Shown here: positions 24,203 through 39,200 of the stretch, one piece after another
How positions within the stretch are numbered: the first letter of the stretch is position 1
Layout of the letters: the number at the start of each line of letters is the position of its first letter
Assembly: GCA_935421135.1 (NCBI GenBank)
Contig: OW285195.1
Coordinates: 13,654,158-13,718,157 of the forward strand
Length of the DNA stretch: 64,000 nt
Source of the DNA: Bugulina stolonifera
Taxonomy: Eukaryota; Bryozoa; Gymnolaemata; Cheilostomatida; Bugulidae
Reading direction: 5' to 3'
Made by a program: the position numbers and the translations under genes
The notes under the pieces: generated by a model
Database searches by the model: none
The model's input: the letters and a program-made list of their open reading frames with translations, nothing else
What the model was told of the DNA's origin: nothing

Positions 24203-27200
24203 CTACAAATATAATGGATAACCTTTTAGTAAAAATTACTTGATCCAAGCGGAAGGTCCACAAGCGTTTGTGTTCTAAAAAAATGTAGCATTTATTCCCG
24301 CCATACTACCTCAAACAGACCATAATTCTATTCACGAAGATGGAGATTATAGCTATCCCATAATATGCATGTACATGTATATACCGTATTCATTCAATGT
24401 ACAAGTATGTGATTGTTTATTAATGCATGAGCATAGACATATTAAAAAAAACTGTGTTATCATACTTTATTTAGTCAGTGTTACTTAAATGTCTATGTTA
24501 AACTATATTACTATAAATTCCAAACAACATTTAGATGTTGATAATTAGCAGTAGCAAGGGTGTTCTAATCTTAATGCGCTATACTCCACATCATTTTTAG
24601 ACTGAGTTATTTATTATAGTCTAGTTGAAGCATTGCATGCAGCAAAAGTTTTACTGTGAGCATTTTCAACATGTAAAGCAATTACACTTAGCTCATTACC
24701 AAGTCCTTCGGCTATAAATAATCAAGTTATATATATGTACAAGCAAGAAATATCTAAAATTTTTACCTGGATAATTTGTTTAAAAGTCATCATGAAAATA
24801 AAACAACAAAGTAGGATTGGATCTAATTTCTAACAGCGTAGCTGTAGCCATTTGAGATTTTGCGTTAAACAACACAAATGAAAAGTATTTACAGACCATA
24901 AATTGATTCCCGCATCCATTTGTGGTGAACATAATATTATAAACCTACCCTGAGCCCCAGTAGATCCAATCTGAGCCAATGTCGTAGTTGCAGGCTCGGC
25001 TCTCCACGTCAGATAGAACCCATCTCCGGCAATCTTATCATCCGCTGTAACAACACGCCATGCAATTACACACATGTTCAACTTATTTATGTTTACCATC
25101 ATGTTTACATTCATGTACTCTACTCCGCTTCATCCCAAGCTAAATCACTCTGTATCGCTCCACGCCCCTCTACAATACTCTACTCAAACCATTTCAGCAC
25201 TCATACCTGCTTCCAGTCATAATGGAGTCTTAGAGCACTTGTGAAATGAAAGCATTGGCTATAGAGCATCAGAATGTAGCCTACATGGAGTTTGAAACAT
25301 AAACTTACCACTAAACTGAATTTGAAGACGGTTGCCACTAGCTCGGTACGTTATCACTCCTGGTTTTCCTCCAGAGAGAACCGCAATCTCTTTATTATTA
25401 TCAAGCGGGTCGACCAGCTGTCAAATAAACACAACACTCCATGATTAACAAAGTTTCTGTAACGGATGCAGTGCAGCGCAGTAGTGGAGAAACCTTTGTA
25501 GCCAATGCAAGATTTCTGTTTGTGGTTGGGAGATTGATCAGAAACAGGGTGGTGGAGAAGGCAACCTCTCATATTTCAGTCTTATTGAATAACTAGAGTT
25601 TCTGTTGTCTATTGTTAAAGGAGGCAAGTCAAATAACAATACCGTGCCATATCATTGTATTCCAACCCATTTGTTTAACATTTTAACTTACAAAGTAAAT
25701 TTCTAATTAGGACTGTGTAATCAATCTCACCTTCACAATGTCACAGCATGCTTCCGTAGAGAACGTTTCGACATTGATAACAACCGCAGTGCCGTCCAAT
25801 GATGTAATGTCCCACACATGACTGTAGGCGACCTCAAATTTGTAAGGTTTTGGATAGTATGGTGATTTGATGTCTTTAGTGGTGACTTCAGTTAAGTAAG
25901 TTGTTCCCCCATTGGCTAAAAGTAACAAGATATGTCTACTTTAGATTCACTGGTTTACATGAAGAAATGACGTATTTAGTTGAAGTTTAACTTAGCTCCA
26001 ACTAGTAGCGTTGGTAAATTGGTAAACCTAGGACTCCAGTGCCCATTGCAGAATCCGGAAACAAATGTGTCTGTGCCAACCTAAACCTGACAGACTGCAT
26101 TCATGCACACATTAAAAAAACAGCATAAAACACAATCATTCAGCAATGTTTTGTCATGTATGAGTGTGCAATAAAATGAACTTACCTGGTATCGGTTCTG
26201 TGCCATCGGCTGGCGGGTTGGTGATTGTTATATTATCTACTGCTAAGTCACCAAACTTGTATAAACCGGCACTGTCTTTCTTTCTCTTAGCAGTAAACAT
26301 GAGGGAAAACATTCCTGAACAAACAGGAAACAGCTATAGTAAGTCATTTAACTAAAAACTGTTCAGAGTTCAAACTAACATAAGCATAGACATTAGACTA
26401 ACCAGTAGATTATTACAATTACTATTATCATAGTATAGCATTCACTAAGTACAATATCCTTTAGATCTGAGCATGCTCCAAGCAAATTATGTAATACCAG
26501 AAATTGATTCCTACCTTCCTGTTCAAAGTCTTTTGTCACTTTGTGCCACTTATCTTCCGAAGGCGCAGCGGAAAGCCAAAGATTTTCTGAACTGTCTGCT
26601 GCAACTTGCCTCTTCCTTCTGTCAAAATAAAAAATATAAAATAGGTAACGGATATATAATGGTGTACCAGGTCATAATCTGGAGTTCGGTAGACAGCTTT
26701 CCAGTAGCACATACATGTACAGCTGAGCAAAATTAGATAGACGAGTTTAAACAGGCTGCACAAGCAGTTTAAACGAAAAAGTTCCTGGAAAATCAGACCA
26801 CACACGACAGTTAACAATGGCACCTACAGAATTCCCGTACTTTGTGAAATATTTTCAGTCATTCATATTTATATTACCAAATGAGATGATTATGTACCTG
26901 GCACTTATTCCAGACTCTGCAACAACTGCCACAGCAAGAGAGCCCATGTTGCTTCCAAAAGCGTTATACGCAAACTCCAGACGGTGCTTTCCACTGTTGT
27001 GAAAGACAGGCCCAACCATGAACGAACCCACTTCGGAAGTCTGGAATGACATTAAGTAGAACAATATAATTTCTGACTAGATGTAAAATTCAACTGAATA
27101 ACTGGTTCGTAATTAGTTGGTCAGGACGCTTGTGGCATGGCAACAGGGTTTGTAAGTTAGTGAGCAACCGGTGCAGGAGTATTGTATAGCAGCAATCTTT

Positions 27201-30200
27201 TAGAATAACAACCAAGAAGCTCATGATCTAACCCTTACAAGCGTTAATAACTACTTATGAGCTACAGGGTACATTTGTCTTGTTCTCAATGCACTTCTAC
27301 TTTCAAATGAGAGAACATATTAATCTCTACATGTACATCGTCTACCACTAGCAGTTGGGAATCCATCAACCATGATAACTAACCGCAGGAGCACTGCTAT
27401 CCATGAGGAGATAACCCCCAGACCCTGAGGAGTCAGCTGCTGGACCAGTGTCAGGATAGTTTGGACCTTGTCCACTCCACCACTTCCACCTATAATCTGT
27501 ATCGGTCATTGGAGTGACGAATCCTGGACAGGCCGAGTTGGTGGCAAAGAAGCACTGCTCATATCCAACAGCTGCAAGTACAGGTGTACTCATGTTATGA
27601 TTATATTCATATCATAAAAAGCAGAAATAACTTTGCCATTCGCCTAATACATGTAGAAATACTATTTCAACTAACACTATGCTGAACTTTTAAATCAAAT
27701 TTCTTTTCATTTTTCAATTTTTAGATCAACTCTAGTTGAATTAGTATAAGCTAATCAGAAACTAAGAGGTACACTATTCTGTCTAAATAGCCTCAGCTCT
27801 CAATCATTAGACACTCACGTTTAGGGGTGGTGGCAACCAGGGGTACTGCACGCCACTCAATTTTCCATCCCTTTGATGCAGTTTCATCATCGGTGGAGAA
27901 AACAAGATTGACCTCATTAGAAGTAGATTTGTACACATTAGTATCATCACTAGCAAGTGTTCCAGACAAGCTGAACAAGGGTGCTCCTGCGATTCCATCC
28001 CTAGCCTGTAGTAAGTTCAATCATAAATATAACAAATCTCATGTTTAATACATTACCGTCTATCAACCTCATGGTGTTAACTGAGATGAGTAGAAGTACA
28101 GCATATGGTTATATATAAACCTATTGCTAATAGTAGTCCATAAACAAACTTTAAATTCTGGTTCTTTGATTGCAAAATGTCTTAGAGGGATTTAGTAATC
28201 ATGCATTAGTATTAGCCAAGTATTCACAGCAGCCTATTGTAATCGCTATATAAAAATATATATTCAAATAGTAATATAATAGAACTGGTTGCCCTAGTTT
28301 CATTGTGTTTACTGTGTATAGCCTCAGTTCTACTGTATAACCTCAGTTCTACTGTATAGCCTCAGTTCCACTGTATAGCCTCAGTTCTACTGTATAGCCT
28401 CAGTTCTACTGTATAACCTCAGTTCTACTGTATAACCTCAGTTCTACTGTATAGCCTCAGTTCTACTGCATAGCCTCAGTTCTACTGTATAGCCTCAGTT
28501 CTACTGTATAACCCTACCTCTAGTTTATCAGAGTTGTCCGTCTTGAAAGTAATCACAGTCAGCTCTATAACAGAGTCTTTGTCTACACTAATAGACCATG
28601 CGTGTAGAACAGAATCCGGGTAAAAGTTAGGATAGTTAGGGGACTCCAACACACCACCCGTCCCGCTAACTTCAGTAAGTGTACCCTCAGGATTCTCTGC
28701 AAGCAGTACGGAAAAGTCTATCCAGCATCTTTTCCAGGAATTTCAAATTGGAAATCTCTAAGATATTCTCCAGAGTGATTAATCACAACGCAATAATATC
28801 GACGACAAGGAATTGGGATGTTTGTGAGTTAAAGCCTCATGTGATTCACATTGTCAAAGGTGTATAATACAGTAGAGATAGTTTCTCAGTCAGCAGAATT
28901 AACTATAAGGTACGTGAGCTTCTACAAGGTACTGTTTAGCTGGATATGCCTTTCATGGTTGGACTTTACAGCTATAAAATGACATACATGTTACATTTAT
29001 ACAGAGAGAAGATAAATCCATACCAACCCGTAGCTGTACTAGTATCTGATTTATATAAATATAGAGAGAAGATAACTCTATACCAACCTATAGCTGTACT
29101 AGTATCTGATCCATATATACACACAGAGAGAAGATAACTCTATACTAACCTACAGCTGTACTAGTATCTGATTTATATACATATAGAGAGAAGATAACTC
29201 TATACCAACCAATAGCTGTACTAGTATCTGATTCATATACATATAGAGAGAAGATAACTCTATATCAACCTACAGCTGTACTAGTATCTGATTTATATAC
29301 ATATAGAGAGAAGATAACTCTATACCAACCAATAGCTGTACTAGTATCTGATTCATATACATATAGAGAGAAGATAACTCTATACCAACCTATAGCTGTA
29401 CTAGTATCTGATTCATATACATACAGAGAGAAGACCAATCTATACTAACCTATAGCTGTACTAGTATCTGATTCATATACATATAGAGAGAAGATAACTC
29501 TATACTAACCTATAACTGTACTAGTATCTGATTCATATACATTATAAAGAGAAGATAACTCTATACCAACCTATAGCTGTACTAGTATCTGATTCATATA
29601 CATACAGAGAGAAGATAACTCTATACCAACCTATAGCTGTACTAGTATCTGATTCATATACATACAGAAAGAAGATAACTCTATACCAACCTATAGCTGT
29701 ACTAGTATCTGATTCAGGATACATACAGAGAGAAGATAACTCTATACCAACCTATAGCTGTACTAGTATCTGATTCAGGATACAAGGGAATTCCTGTGCA
29801 GTTTACGAGTGGAACCTCAACATTGTCAAGTGCAAAGTTGCCTCCATCAATTACGCGTTTAGCCTCAAAGCGCAACTGTAAATGAAAACATTATAATGTA
29901 TTAACTGCTATGTAGTTCACGAACACTTGAACCAAATTAGCAAGGTGACCAACAGTAAAAGCATAAGTATGGTATTCAAGCTTTCCCAAGTCTACTAGGT
30001 AAAACCATTAGTTTATCAGATTTGCCTGATTCATTTTTAATCTATTGCAGTTTTAACTCTCATGAGCGAAAAGTCTGGCGTGAGTGGTTCTTGAACCTAT
30101 GACCCTTATGTTAAAAAACTAGCACCACCTGTAACGCAATCGTAAACAACATTAAACTATCACATCCACCAAATGAATTCTGGGACTGACGATATTCTTA

Positions 30201-33200
30201 CCTTGTAACTGTCGTAGTACCTAAACTTCACAGTAACAGTATCAGCCCACCCATTGGTCACCGTGTCACTAGACCATAACTCCATCACTGAGTCATCACT
30301 ACTCGGACCAATCAGCAGTAACCTCAGAGTACCTCCTTTCCCAGCTACAACATTCAAAGTAACACGCTATCTTTCATCATAGTTAAATAATGCAAATGTT
30401 TATTTCTGAAGAAACAATCATTTAGATAATGATTTTCCTTACTTTAGTCGAAAATAAAATTATACAAAATACCTTGGAACTACAGTATACTAGGAAAAAC
30501 CAAGAAAATTTATCTATAAAATTTGCCACCGCACTATATATTATCAGTACCTTGTAAAATGTTATTTACATGTACATCCTTGTAATATTTTCCTAACCTA
30601 TATTTGTATGCAATAAAATTATAATGAGCTGTACAATCTTAAAACAGAATCATTTACCAACAATTATGCAGCATCTCTAGTGTTAGTGAAAGAAGAAAGT
30701 CTATTCTTACCAGAAATGCTGTGTCTGAACGTGACTATGTGGCAGCTATTAGGGTTGAGCACAATGCTGTCTGTAGTCAGCATAGCTACGTCAGTGTTAG
30801 CCTGCAATTCATCATAATACACCGTTTAGGATAGTTTAATAATGTGACCACAAGTTCCCTAATATACTAAGTATATCAGTGTAGTGTTTCTCATAGACTA
30901 GATGTCGTCTATCTGTGACAAGCAGAATGGGTCCACCAATGCTGCAGCAATCAATATGATGACCAAGTAAGATATCAATGTGTACGGTGTATATCAGTAT
31001 ACAATGTATATAATAAAGTGTATACATGGAGAGCACAAATATTAGCAAACTCCTCAAAAATATACTATTTTTGATTTGACATAATACAAAGAAAATTTAA
31101 TGAAACACACACCTTCAAATGTTACAAATTTTTAACAGCTAAAATAATTATATTGAACAGCTCCTTAAAAGGAGTGCACATCCACTCACCTGCTGACCGG
31201 CGTCAACATACGCAAATTGGCCGCCTCCAGGAACGTCATCTGTTGGCTGTCTGCCAGCATCTTGGCCAACTATCTGCCACATCAAACCAACCGCCGGCTG
31301 CACATAGTTGCAGAAATTAGTGTTAAATCGGCAGACATGTTGCCCTCGAGCTGAAATAAAATTTATCCATTCATCATCTACAGCGCAGCATAAAAATGGC
31401 ATCAACAGTTTCAACTGCTACACACTCGGTTTCTAGCTCTGATAATTAAATTTAGTAAATTAATATTCCATGTCACCAATCAAATATTATTTTATTTTAG
31501 TTTAGAAGCAACACTGCGGGGAAGTATAGTAATATTTTAAAGCTGCAGTTAGTTTAAAATCCATTTAGCTAGCATTCTTACCCACTTTCATTCTAAGTTG
31601 ACTATATATATAGGAAGCTATGAGAGATGTACATGTACTTGTATACTATATTATAGTTAAAGTACATTATTTACAAACATAAATGCTCGAAAGTTGAAAC
31701 AATAAACTAATATGTATGAAAATGTGAAATGGAAAGTCAGGAAGTAAAATAATACATATACAATTACAGCGGAAAGTTAGAAGAAATATTATGTTTGCGA
31801 ATGTTTAGGCTAAAAACATATACATGTACGTGCACATGTATAATACATATTACAGTCATGTTCATACAAAAAGTTTTATTTCCAAGTGAATATAATACAA
31901 TATGTAATTGCAAATGTTGCCAACAAAGAAGAAATAATTAATAACGTTACAAGAATTACATAAGATAGAACAATATAATGTAGCGATAATTACCCTATAC
32001 AGTGTAAGAGCAAGGTAAATTTAAAATATTCACAATAGGCATCACAACAATAGCCAATAGGGACAATAGGCATTACAACAATGTACTTATTGCAATAACA
32101 ATAGTATAAGCAAGTGTGAACAAAACAGTTATAGTACAGATATATAATGCATATAATATGAAGAGTAACTCTGGGGGACTACTTTTTTGACAATTTACTT
32201 GAAATTTATAGACAATATTTACAAAGTCGCGAGGTGCTGAGAATATTATTCGCTAAATTTTCAATACCTTTCATAATGGTAAGTTAAAAAGGGAATTCCA
32301 TGAAAATGTATATAAAAATGTAATTTTTAAACGATTTCAACCTTGATTAGTTTACAACCTATAGCTGTGGTTTTCAATATTCTAATCAGTTTATGAAAGG
32401 ATAATTATTTCGGTTGGTCGTTTGAATGATTGTATAAATATAAAGGGGTAAATAATATTGGTAATGTGCACTAGACTCGAGGGGGGGGGGGTAACGATAG
32501 GCTCACCTCTAACTGGAGTTCTAGTTCTAGTCAATTAGATCATAAATACTGATTGAAGGGTCAAGTCTAAAAGTAGTCATATTAATGACTAAAGTTGCAC
32601 CGGAATTTGCTTTAAGACAAATGCACTAATTCATTAACTTCCAACGCGATTTTTAATTTTATAAATTCAACCGTTTTTATCTATAGTAATACGTTTTTAT
32701 TCATAGTAATACGTTTTTATTCATGGTAATACGTTTTTATCCATAGTAATACGTTTTTATCTGTAGTAATACGTATTTATCTGTAGTAATACGGCACAAT
32801 GAAACAAATCTCTCAAGGGAAAGATTATAAACTAGTTGTATTAGCACATTACGCAAAGCAATATAGCTATTACAATATATTAGAAAGCAGGTTGTAAATA
32901 GCAAATACAAAGCAAAAGCAAGAAAAGTAAAGTTTAGCAAAGAGCAAACAATAATCAACAAGACTAAACCACAAAAGCTGATAACATCAAGAACAGACTC
33001 ACAAGAAAGATAAAATATAGATATAACTTTAAAGTAGTGCATTTATGTCTCACAACTAGAAAAATATGGGAAGCATTGACTTCCTGTCATTCGAATTTCA
33101 TTTGAAGTTTCCATTTAGTCAAATTTTGTTTTTAACTTTAAAACTTAAACTCATAAATGTTTTTGGTAAAATTTCACCATAGATTTCCAGTTGTGAGTAT

Positions 33201-36200
33201 ATATGAATATATCTTACACAGAGAGCAAGTCCTTCCATCGCCAGACGACCCAAACTGACATGTACAAGTATAGGACCCATCGGTATCCGTGCAGATGGCG
33301 TTGACGTCACATTTGTGTGACCCGGTGTTACATTCATCTATATCTACACAATAAGACGAACAGCTAGTGAGCAGTATAAACATCCACTATAGACAGCCAT
33401 GTAGGTACATCTATATTTATATCCGCCTATTTATTTATTTAATTATTAATTTATCTAATTATTCAGTAATATTTGAAGACTATTGCCAGTGGTCGTCCGA
33501 GATCACGTCATGATTATGATGCAGATTTAGTTCCAATTATACAAGTCGTCAGTAGGCTACATAACTCACAAATTATACACCATAAAAACAATGAATAACA
33601 GTACAATACAAATCATGTAATGTTATTATTACTAATATTCAATATTTACTTGTGCAACTTTTTCCATTCCCTTCATAACCAGGATTGCATGCGCAAGTAT
33701 ATGATCCAACTGTATTGGAACAAGTAGCATCGGCAGCACATGTATGGACCCCAGCCTCACATTCATCTATATCTACAATAATACACATTGAGATAAAATA
33801 GTCGTATCATTAGTATCGCATGTCTATAAGGTCATTTAATACTACTTCACTACGTACTTGTGCACGTTTCTCCATCTCCTTCAAAACCAGATTTACATGT
33901 ACAGTTGTAAGAGCCAGCTGCATCTGTGCAGACGGCGTTAATATCACATGTGTGGTCTCCATCTGTACATTCATTTGAATCTAAAACAACAAAAATATTA
34001 AATAAATTGTAGCCCCAGATGTGGAGCTAAGCAATGAAACTTTCATAATAATAAATCCTATTACTGTAAGCCTATTAATACACACGATGTAACAGCAAAA
34101 ATATAATTATATAATTTACATTTACTAGTACGGTATGAGTTTTGACATTTAATTCAATAAATATTTAGAGAAATAATAATAGTAACTTTTTTAATAAGAA
34201 ATTGTTTCTCTAATGAAAATGAGAGCTAAACCTGGTAAATAAAAAATAAAAACTATCTCACTATTGTATGCATAGAAAATAATCGACTGTCACATTTATA
34301 ATGTCATAAACCAGACTACTATAACAATTGAAGGACTAAAGAGTGGAACAGTGCCGAGTTTGATCAAAAACTTTATGACAAGACAAAAATAACGTTGCAA
34401 GAAGCTGTGGCCCCACTATTATGAGGTACCACGTGTAAATTCTTATGGTCACTTGATTAAAAAATACACACAACCGTAGAAATTCAGATATTAAATTTAT
34501 TGATATTGATATTGAAATTTAAATATTAACTTTAGTTTAGGCAGTCCTCAAATTTGATGGTGATGAATTTGTCACACTACTTATAATACTTTGAATACAA
34601 CAATACAATACCTAACTGGTAGGATAGGTGGTCTGTAGTGTTAAAACCTAATTCTTCCTCTATAAATTACGACAATGTCGGAAACAGTGTTTGTTATTAA
34701 ATGGACGTCACCGCTAAAAATGGCGGCAATAAAACACTTGGGATTTCCCCTCTTTTACCCGCAAATTAGACGCAATCCATCTTTATTCAATATAGCATTC
34801 ATGTAGTGTAAAAAGACATACATAACACAACATACTAAATATGTGTAAATAAGTAAACATGTACTTCAAATCAACACATGGTTAAAATTCATATAGATTT
34901 TACTTGTACAACTCTTTCCATCCCCTTCGTATCCATCGTTGCAAGTACAAGTATATGATCCAACTATATCAGTACAGGCAGCATTTGAGTCACAGGTAAA
35001 TGTTCCAGTGTTACATTCATTCACATCTATAACAAAACAATGGGCAATATTTCTATCTAAAGATTTTACAATGTATAATATGTTCCAAAAACTATATATT
35101 TCAAAAACTGCATATTTTCCTTTGGCCAAACATTCATAAGCAGTCAAAGATTGAAATTACTAGAATTGGTTCGTCTTTTGATAACACTTGTCAACTGATT
35201 CAGCATAAATCTAAGAAATACTATTTTGAACTTCCAAACCTTCCAGTCTGATTGCATAATTTTTTCACAATGTCTTTCACTCAGTGAGATGAAGTCTTCT
35301 GTTTAAAACACGAAGCTTTGTATTAACTATAATAAAACATGTTTGCAATCATCAATACTGGTCAAACGAACTGGACTGGTCACTTCAATACTATCTCAGG
35401 TGCTGGTCGCTACCAGAGTTGGGTCCAAGTCGACTTGCAAGTCAACAAGTCAAGTCATTTCTAAAATTTTGGAGGCAAGTCAAGTCGAAGTCAAGTCAGT
35501 GCTGCCTCAAGTCAAGTCAAGTAACTTCTAAAATTTTGAAGGCAAGTCAAGTCGAAGTCAAGTCAGTGATGCCTCGAGTCAAGTCAAGCCAAGTCAGCTG
35601 TCATGCAAGTCACAAGTCAAGTCAAGTCAAAGTCAAGTCAAGTCGAAATGCAAGTCAAGTGGAAGACAACTTCAAAAAATTTTACATTTCCCAAAACATC
35701 ATTTTTTTCGTTTAGTATACGTTCCAATCCATGAAAAACTTATGCCAAGGTGTAACAGGGCATGTACATGTATGTTATGCAATCATGGTAAAGAACTAGT
35801 ATATATAAGTAGTATTATTGGCACTACAGTCGAGACTGGTCATATAGTATTATATACTGTATATTGTAATGGTGATGCAGTGTTACATAGCATGTAAACG
35901 GCACATGGTACAGCACAGAGTGTCCACTGGCCAGTCCTGCAATTTAACTCTAGTAATTATTGCACTGTACATTATATTCACTACTTACACCACACCTAGG
36001 CTACACTTACACTACTTGCACTGTGTGTACTTGTGACTATGCATTGTCGTTGTGTAGTCTCACGTACACTCAGCCTAGATATTGCCTGAATTGTGTATCC
36101 TCATAGCTAACCTTGATATACTCTGAGTGCTGCTAGTAGCACTGACCCAGTACAAATGATAAATAGGTAGACAATTGAGACCTTTTTTCCATGTTGGCTA

Positions 36201-39200
36201 AACACTATACAAAATTTTTATTTGCCAGATTGACTTGGCAGAACCCAAGTCACAATCACAAGTCATTCATGTGTCCAAGTCAAGTCAAGTCAAGTCACAT
36301 TGATGTGCAAGTCAAAGTCAAGTCGAAATCACAAGTCATTCATGTGTCCAAGTCAAGTCAAGTCAAGTCACATTGATGCGCAAGTCAAAGTCAAGTCAAG
36401 TCAGCAAGTTGGCAAGTCCAAGTCAAGTCGACTTGTGACTTGACTTGACTTGGCAAGTCAAGTCAAATCTATGACTTGGACCCAGCTCTGGTCGCTACTC
36501 ATATCAAAAACAATGTTGAAATCCTTCCAAATTCTGTTATTTTTTAGCCCTGGACACCAAAACCAGAGCAGACTTCAGGGTAGACTACTGTATTGAGAGT
36601 AGTATAAGCAGTGCAGATCTATGCAGACATGTACTGACACACTAACATTATAGCACTATAACTTACTGTTACACCACCGTCCATTTCCCTTATAACCATC
36701 ATTACAAGTACAGTTATAGGATCCAACTATATCAGTACAGAAAGCATTCTTATGGCAGTTGTGTTCTCCTGTGTTACATTCATTCACATCTGTAATTAAG
36801 TATTATTATCATACAACGGTATTCACAGACAGCTTGCGACCTGTTCTAATAATACAATAATTTATTATTATTATTTTTATTGTATTACTACAAGACCTGT
36901 AGTACAGGTACTCCACACATAATAATATTATGTGTGGAGTACCTGTACTACAGGTACTCCACACATAATATTATTATGTGTGGAGTACCTGTACTACAGG
37001 TCCTGTAGTAATACAATAATACGTTACATGATATGATGGAGTACCTACATGTATAGTAACACAATATAAAAGCAATGCACTACATGTAGGAACATGTAAT
37101 ATCTAACCACATTAAATATACATGTATATAACGCTATGAGTAGCGTACACTGTCTAATACAGTCCAATCTAAGTGTAGAATAGTAGTACTTACTTGTACA
37201 ACTCTTTCCGTTCCCTTGGTATCCATCGTTGCAAGTACAAGTATATGATCCAACCGTATCAGTACAGGCAGCATTTGGGTCACAGGTAAATGTTCTAGTG
37301 TTACACTCATTCACATCTATAACAATACCAATAGTATACCTAGGCTCTCAGGATCATATCATTAAGTATTTCATGAAATTTAACGGTAAACATCAAAAAC
37401 TGTTTTATCACCCAAAAGTAACAGTAATAAAGGACATTATAATATGCTAATAATTAGTGTAACTTACTGCTACAAGTTATTCCATTTCCTGTATAACCAT
37501 CATTACAAGTACAGTTATAGGATCCAACTATATCAGTACAGAAAGCATTCTTATGACAGTTGTGTTCCCCCGTGTTACATTCATTTCCATCTGTAACAAT
37601 GTCGAATATAGTAATATCCATGACTGGTTTGTAAAATGCAGCATTATAAAGTATAATAAAATGTGATGTACTTATAAAACAATATTCTGTAATGCAATGC
37701 GCTACATTACGGCACTATGTTCTGTATAGCACAATGTACTGTAATGTGCAATACAATGGTACTGAAAATAATCTAAAATGAGTAAGGCCATAATTTGAAG
37801 TATTGTGAATAAAAACAATACATATTCGAACATGTATATTGTATATAAATGTCATGTATTTTCTGATAGGGAGAAAAGTAGAAGCAAAGATATAGACACA
37901 CATAGAAAGATAGATTAAGAAATAAAGAAAGCCAATAAATAATAAACATGAATTTACATGACTGTAATTTGGTAACAAAAAATGATATTAAGGTATCAAA
38001 TTTCCTGAAACAATTTTGATAACTGAAATAACAAAGACAATAATTCTAAAATCAAACATTCAAAACTTGATTATCACTATGATTGACTCTTATTATTATC
38101 TATACATATATTAACTTTTTTAATTGATCAATATTACTAATTACAACATGTCCATTATTATGTCGTACAAAGCCATGTTTGTCAACCTCAAAGCAAAACA
38201 TGAATTACATTATATCAAATTTTTTAGGAAATAAAATGATCTAAGAAATTTGTAGCATGTTTCAGTATTAGCATTTGCAAATATTACGATATTACATAAC
38301 AAACCTGGTAGCTGCATGCTGTAGTTAGTATTGTCACAATTCACAAATCAACAGCTTGAGCCCTTGCATACCTCCGTACATGCATTAATTAGTCAAAGTA
38401 GCTTCTTACAACTACACTGTACACATACATGTATATTGTTGTTTCTACTGCAGAGTAGTGCATGGGTTTAAGAGGAGAAAAATTGCTAATTTAAGTTAAC
38501 TCCATTAGTGAGAAGACTAATGGTAAATATATATTTTAATTCTGTTGATTTATTCCATGTACTAAATAAATGACTATCTACCAACTACCAGCTACCATCT
38601 CAGGGTCCAGAAATCAATTAAACAATTATAGTAATAGAATAAAACAGCTGGTAGAAAGGTTTTCAGTGCAGATTCAATATAGTCCTTAGCTGCATAAGTG
38701 AGAGTTGTGTGCTCTTACCTAAATAATGTATGATAAGATAACTCCAACATACCATGCCTTTCATGCAGCAGCTAAACAACAGTACTTGTATCTTCGACTT
38801 TGAGTGTATATTATGTAACCCTAATTATATATCAAATGATCTGAAGATATATTTTACCCTAGACAGCACTTTAAAGGATTTGTACTACATTACTAATAGA
38901 TGGCCCCTAATTAGTTTCATTATTAAATCTTCTACAATTATAAAATTGTATGCACGTGGATTGTCGCCGTGCTGTGTACTTTTATATATGGTTAGTGAGT
39001 TAAAATGGAGGCTCATAAACAAAGTTTGGTATTATAACAGCCCCTTTATCTTTGTACTTTCATAGGAAATCTAACCTGAAGACACTATTTGTAACTTTCA
39101 CACATGTAATCTCTACCAAGGGTGATATAAAATAAAGATGTACATTAATAATACAATACGTTCTACTTTCATAAACTAAAAACTCCAATGTTCAAATATT

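Noticed and set aside
29542..29724. Separate small protein from the 60-bp repeats
   Set aside because: It is a repeat read open by its period; only the first unit is tied to a real exon.
35343..35715. KSSQV-rich open frames on the plus strand
   Set aside because: They are translations of CAAGTC repeats in the hAT-like element.
38754..39065. 103-codon plus-strand open frame in a gene B intron
   Set aside because: No recognisable domain, no supporting context, and AT-rich composition; length is compatible with chance.
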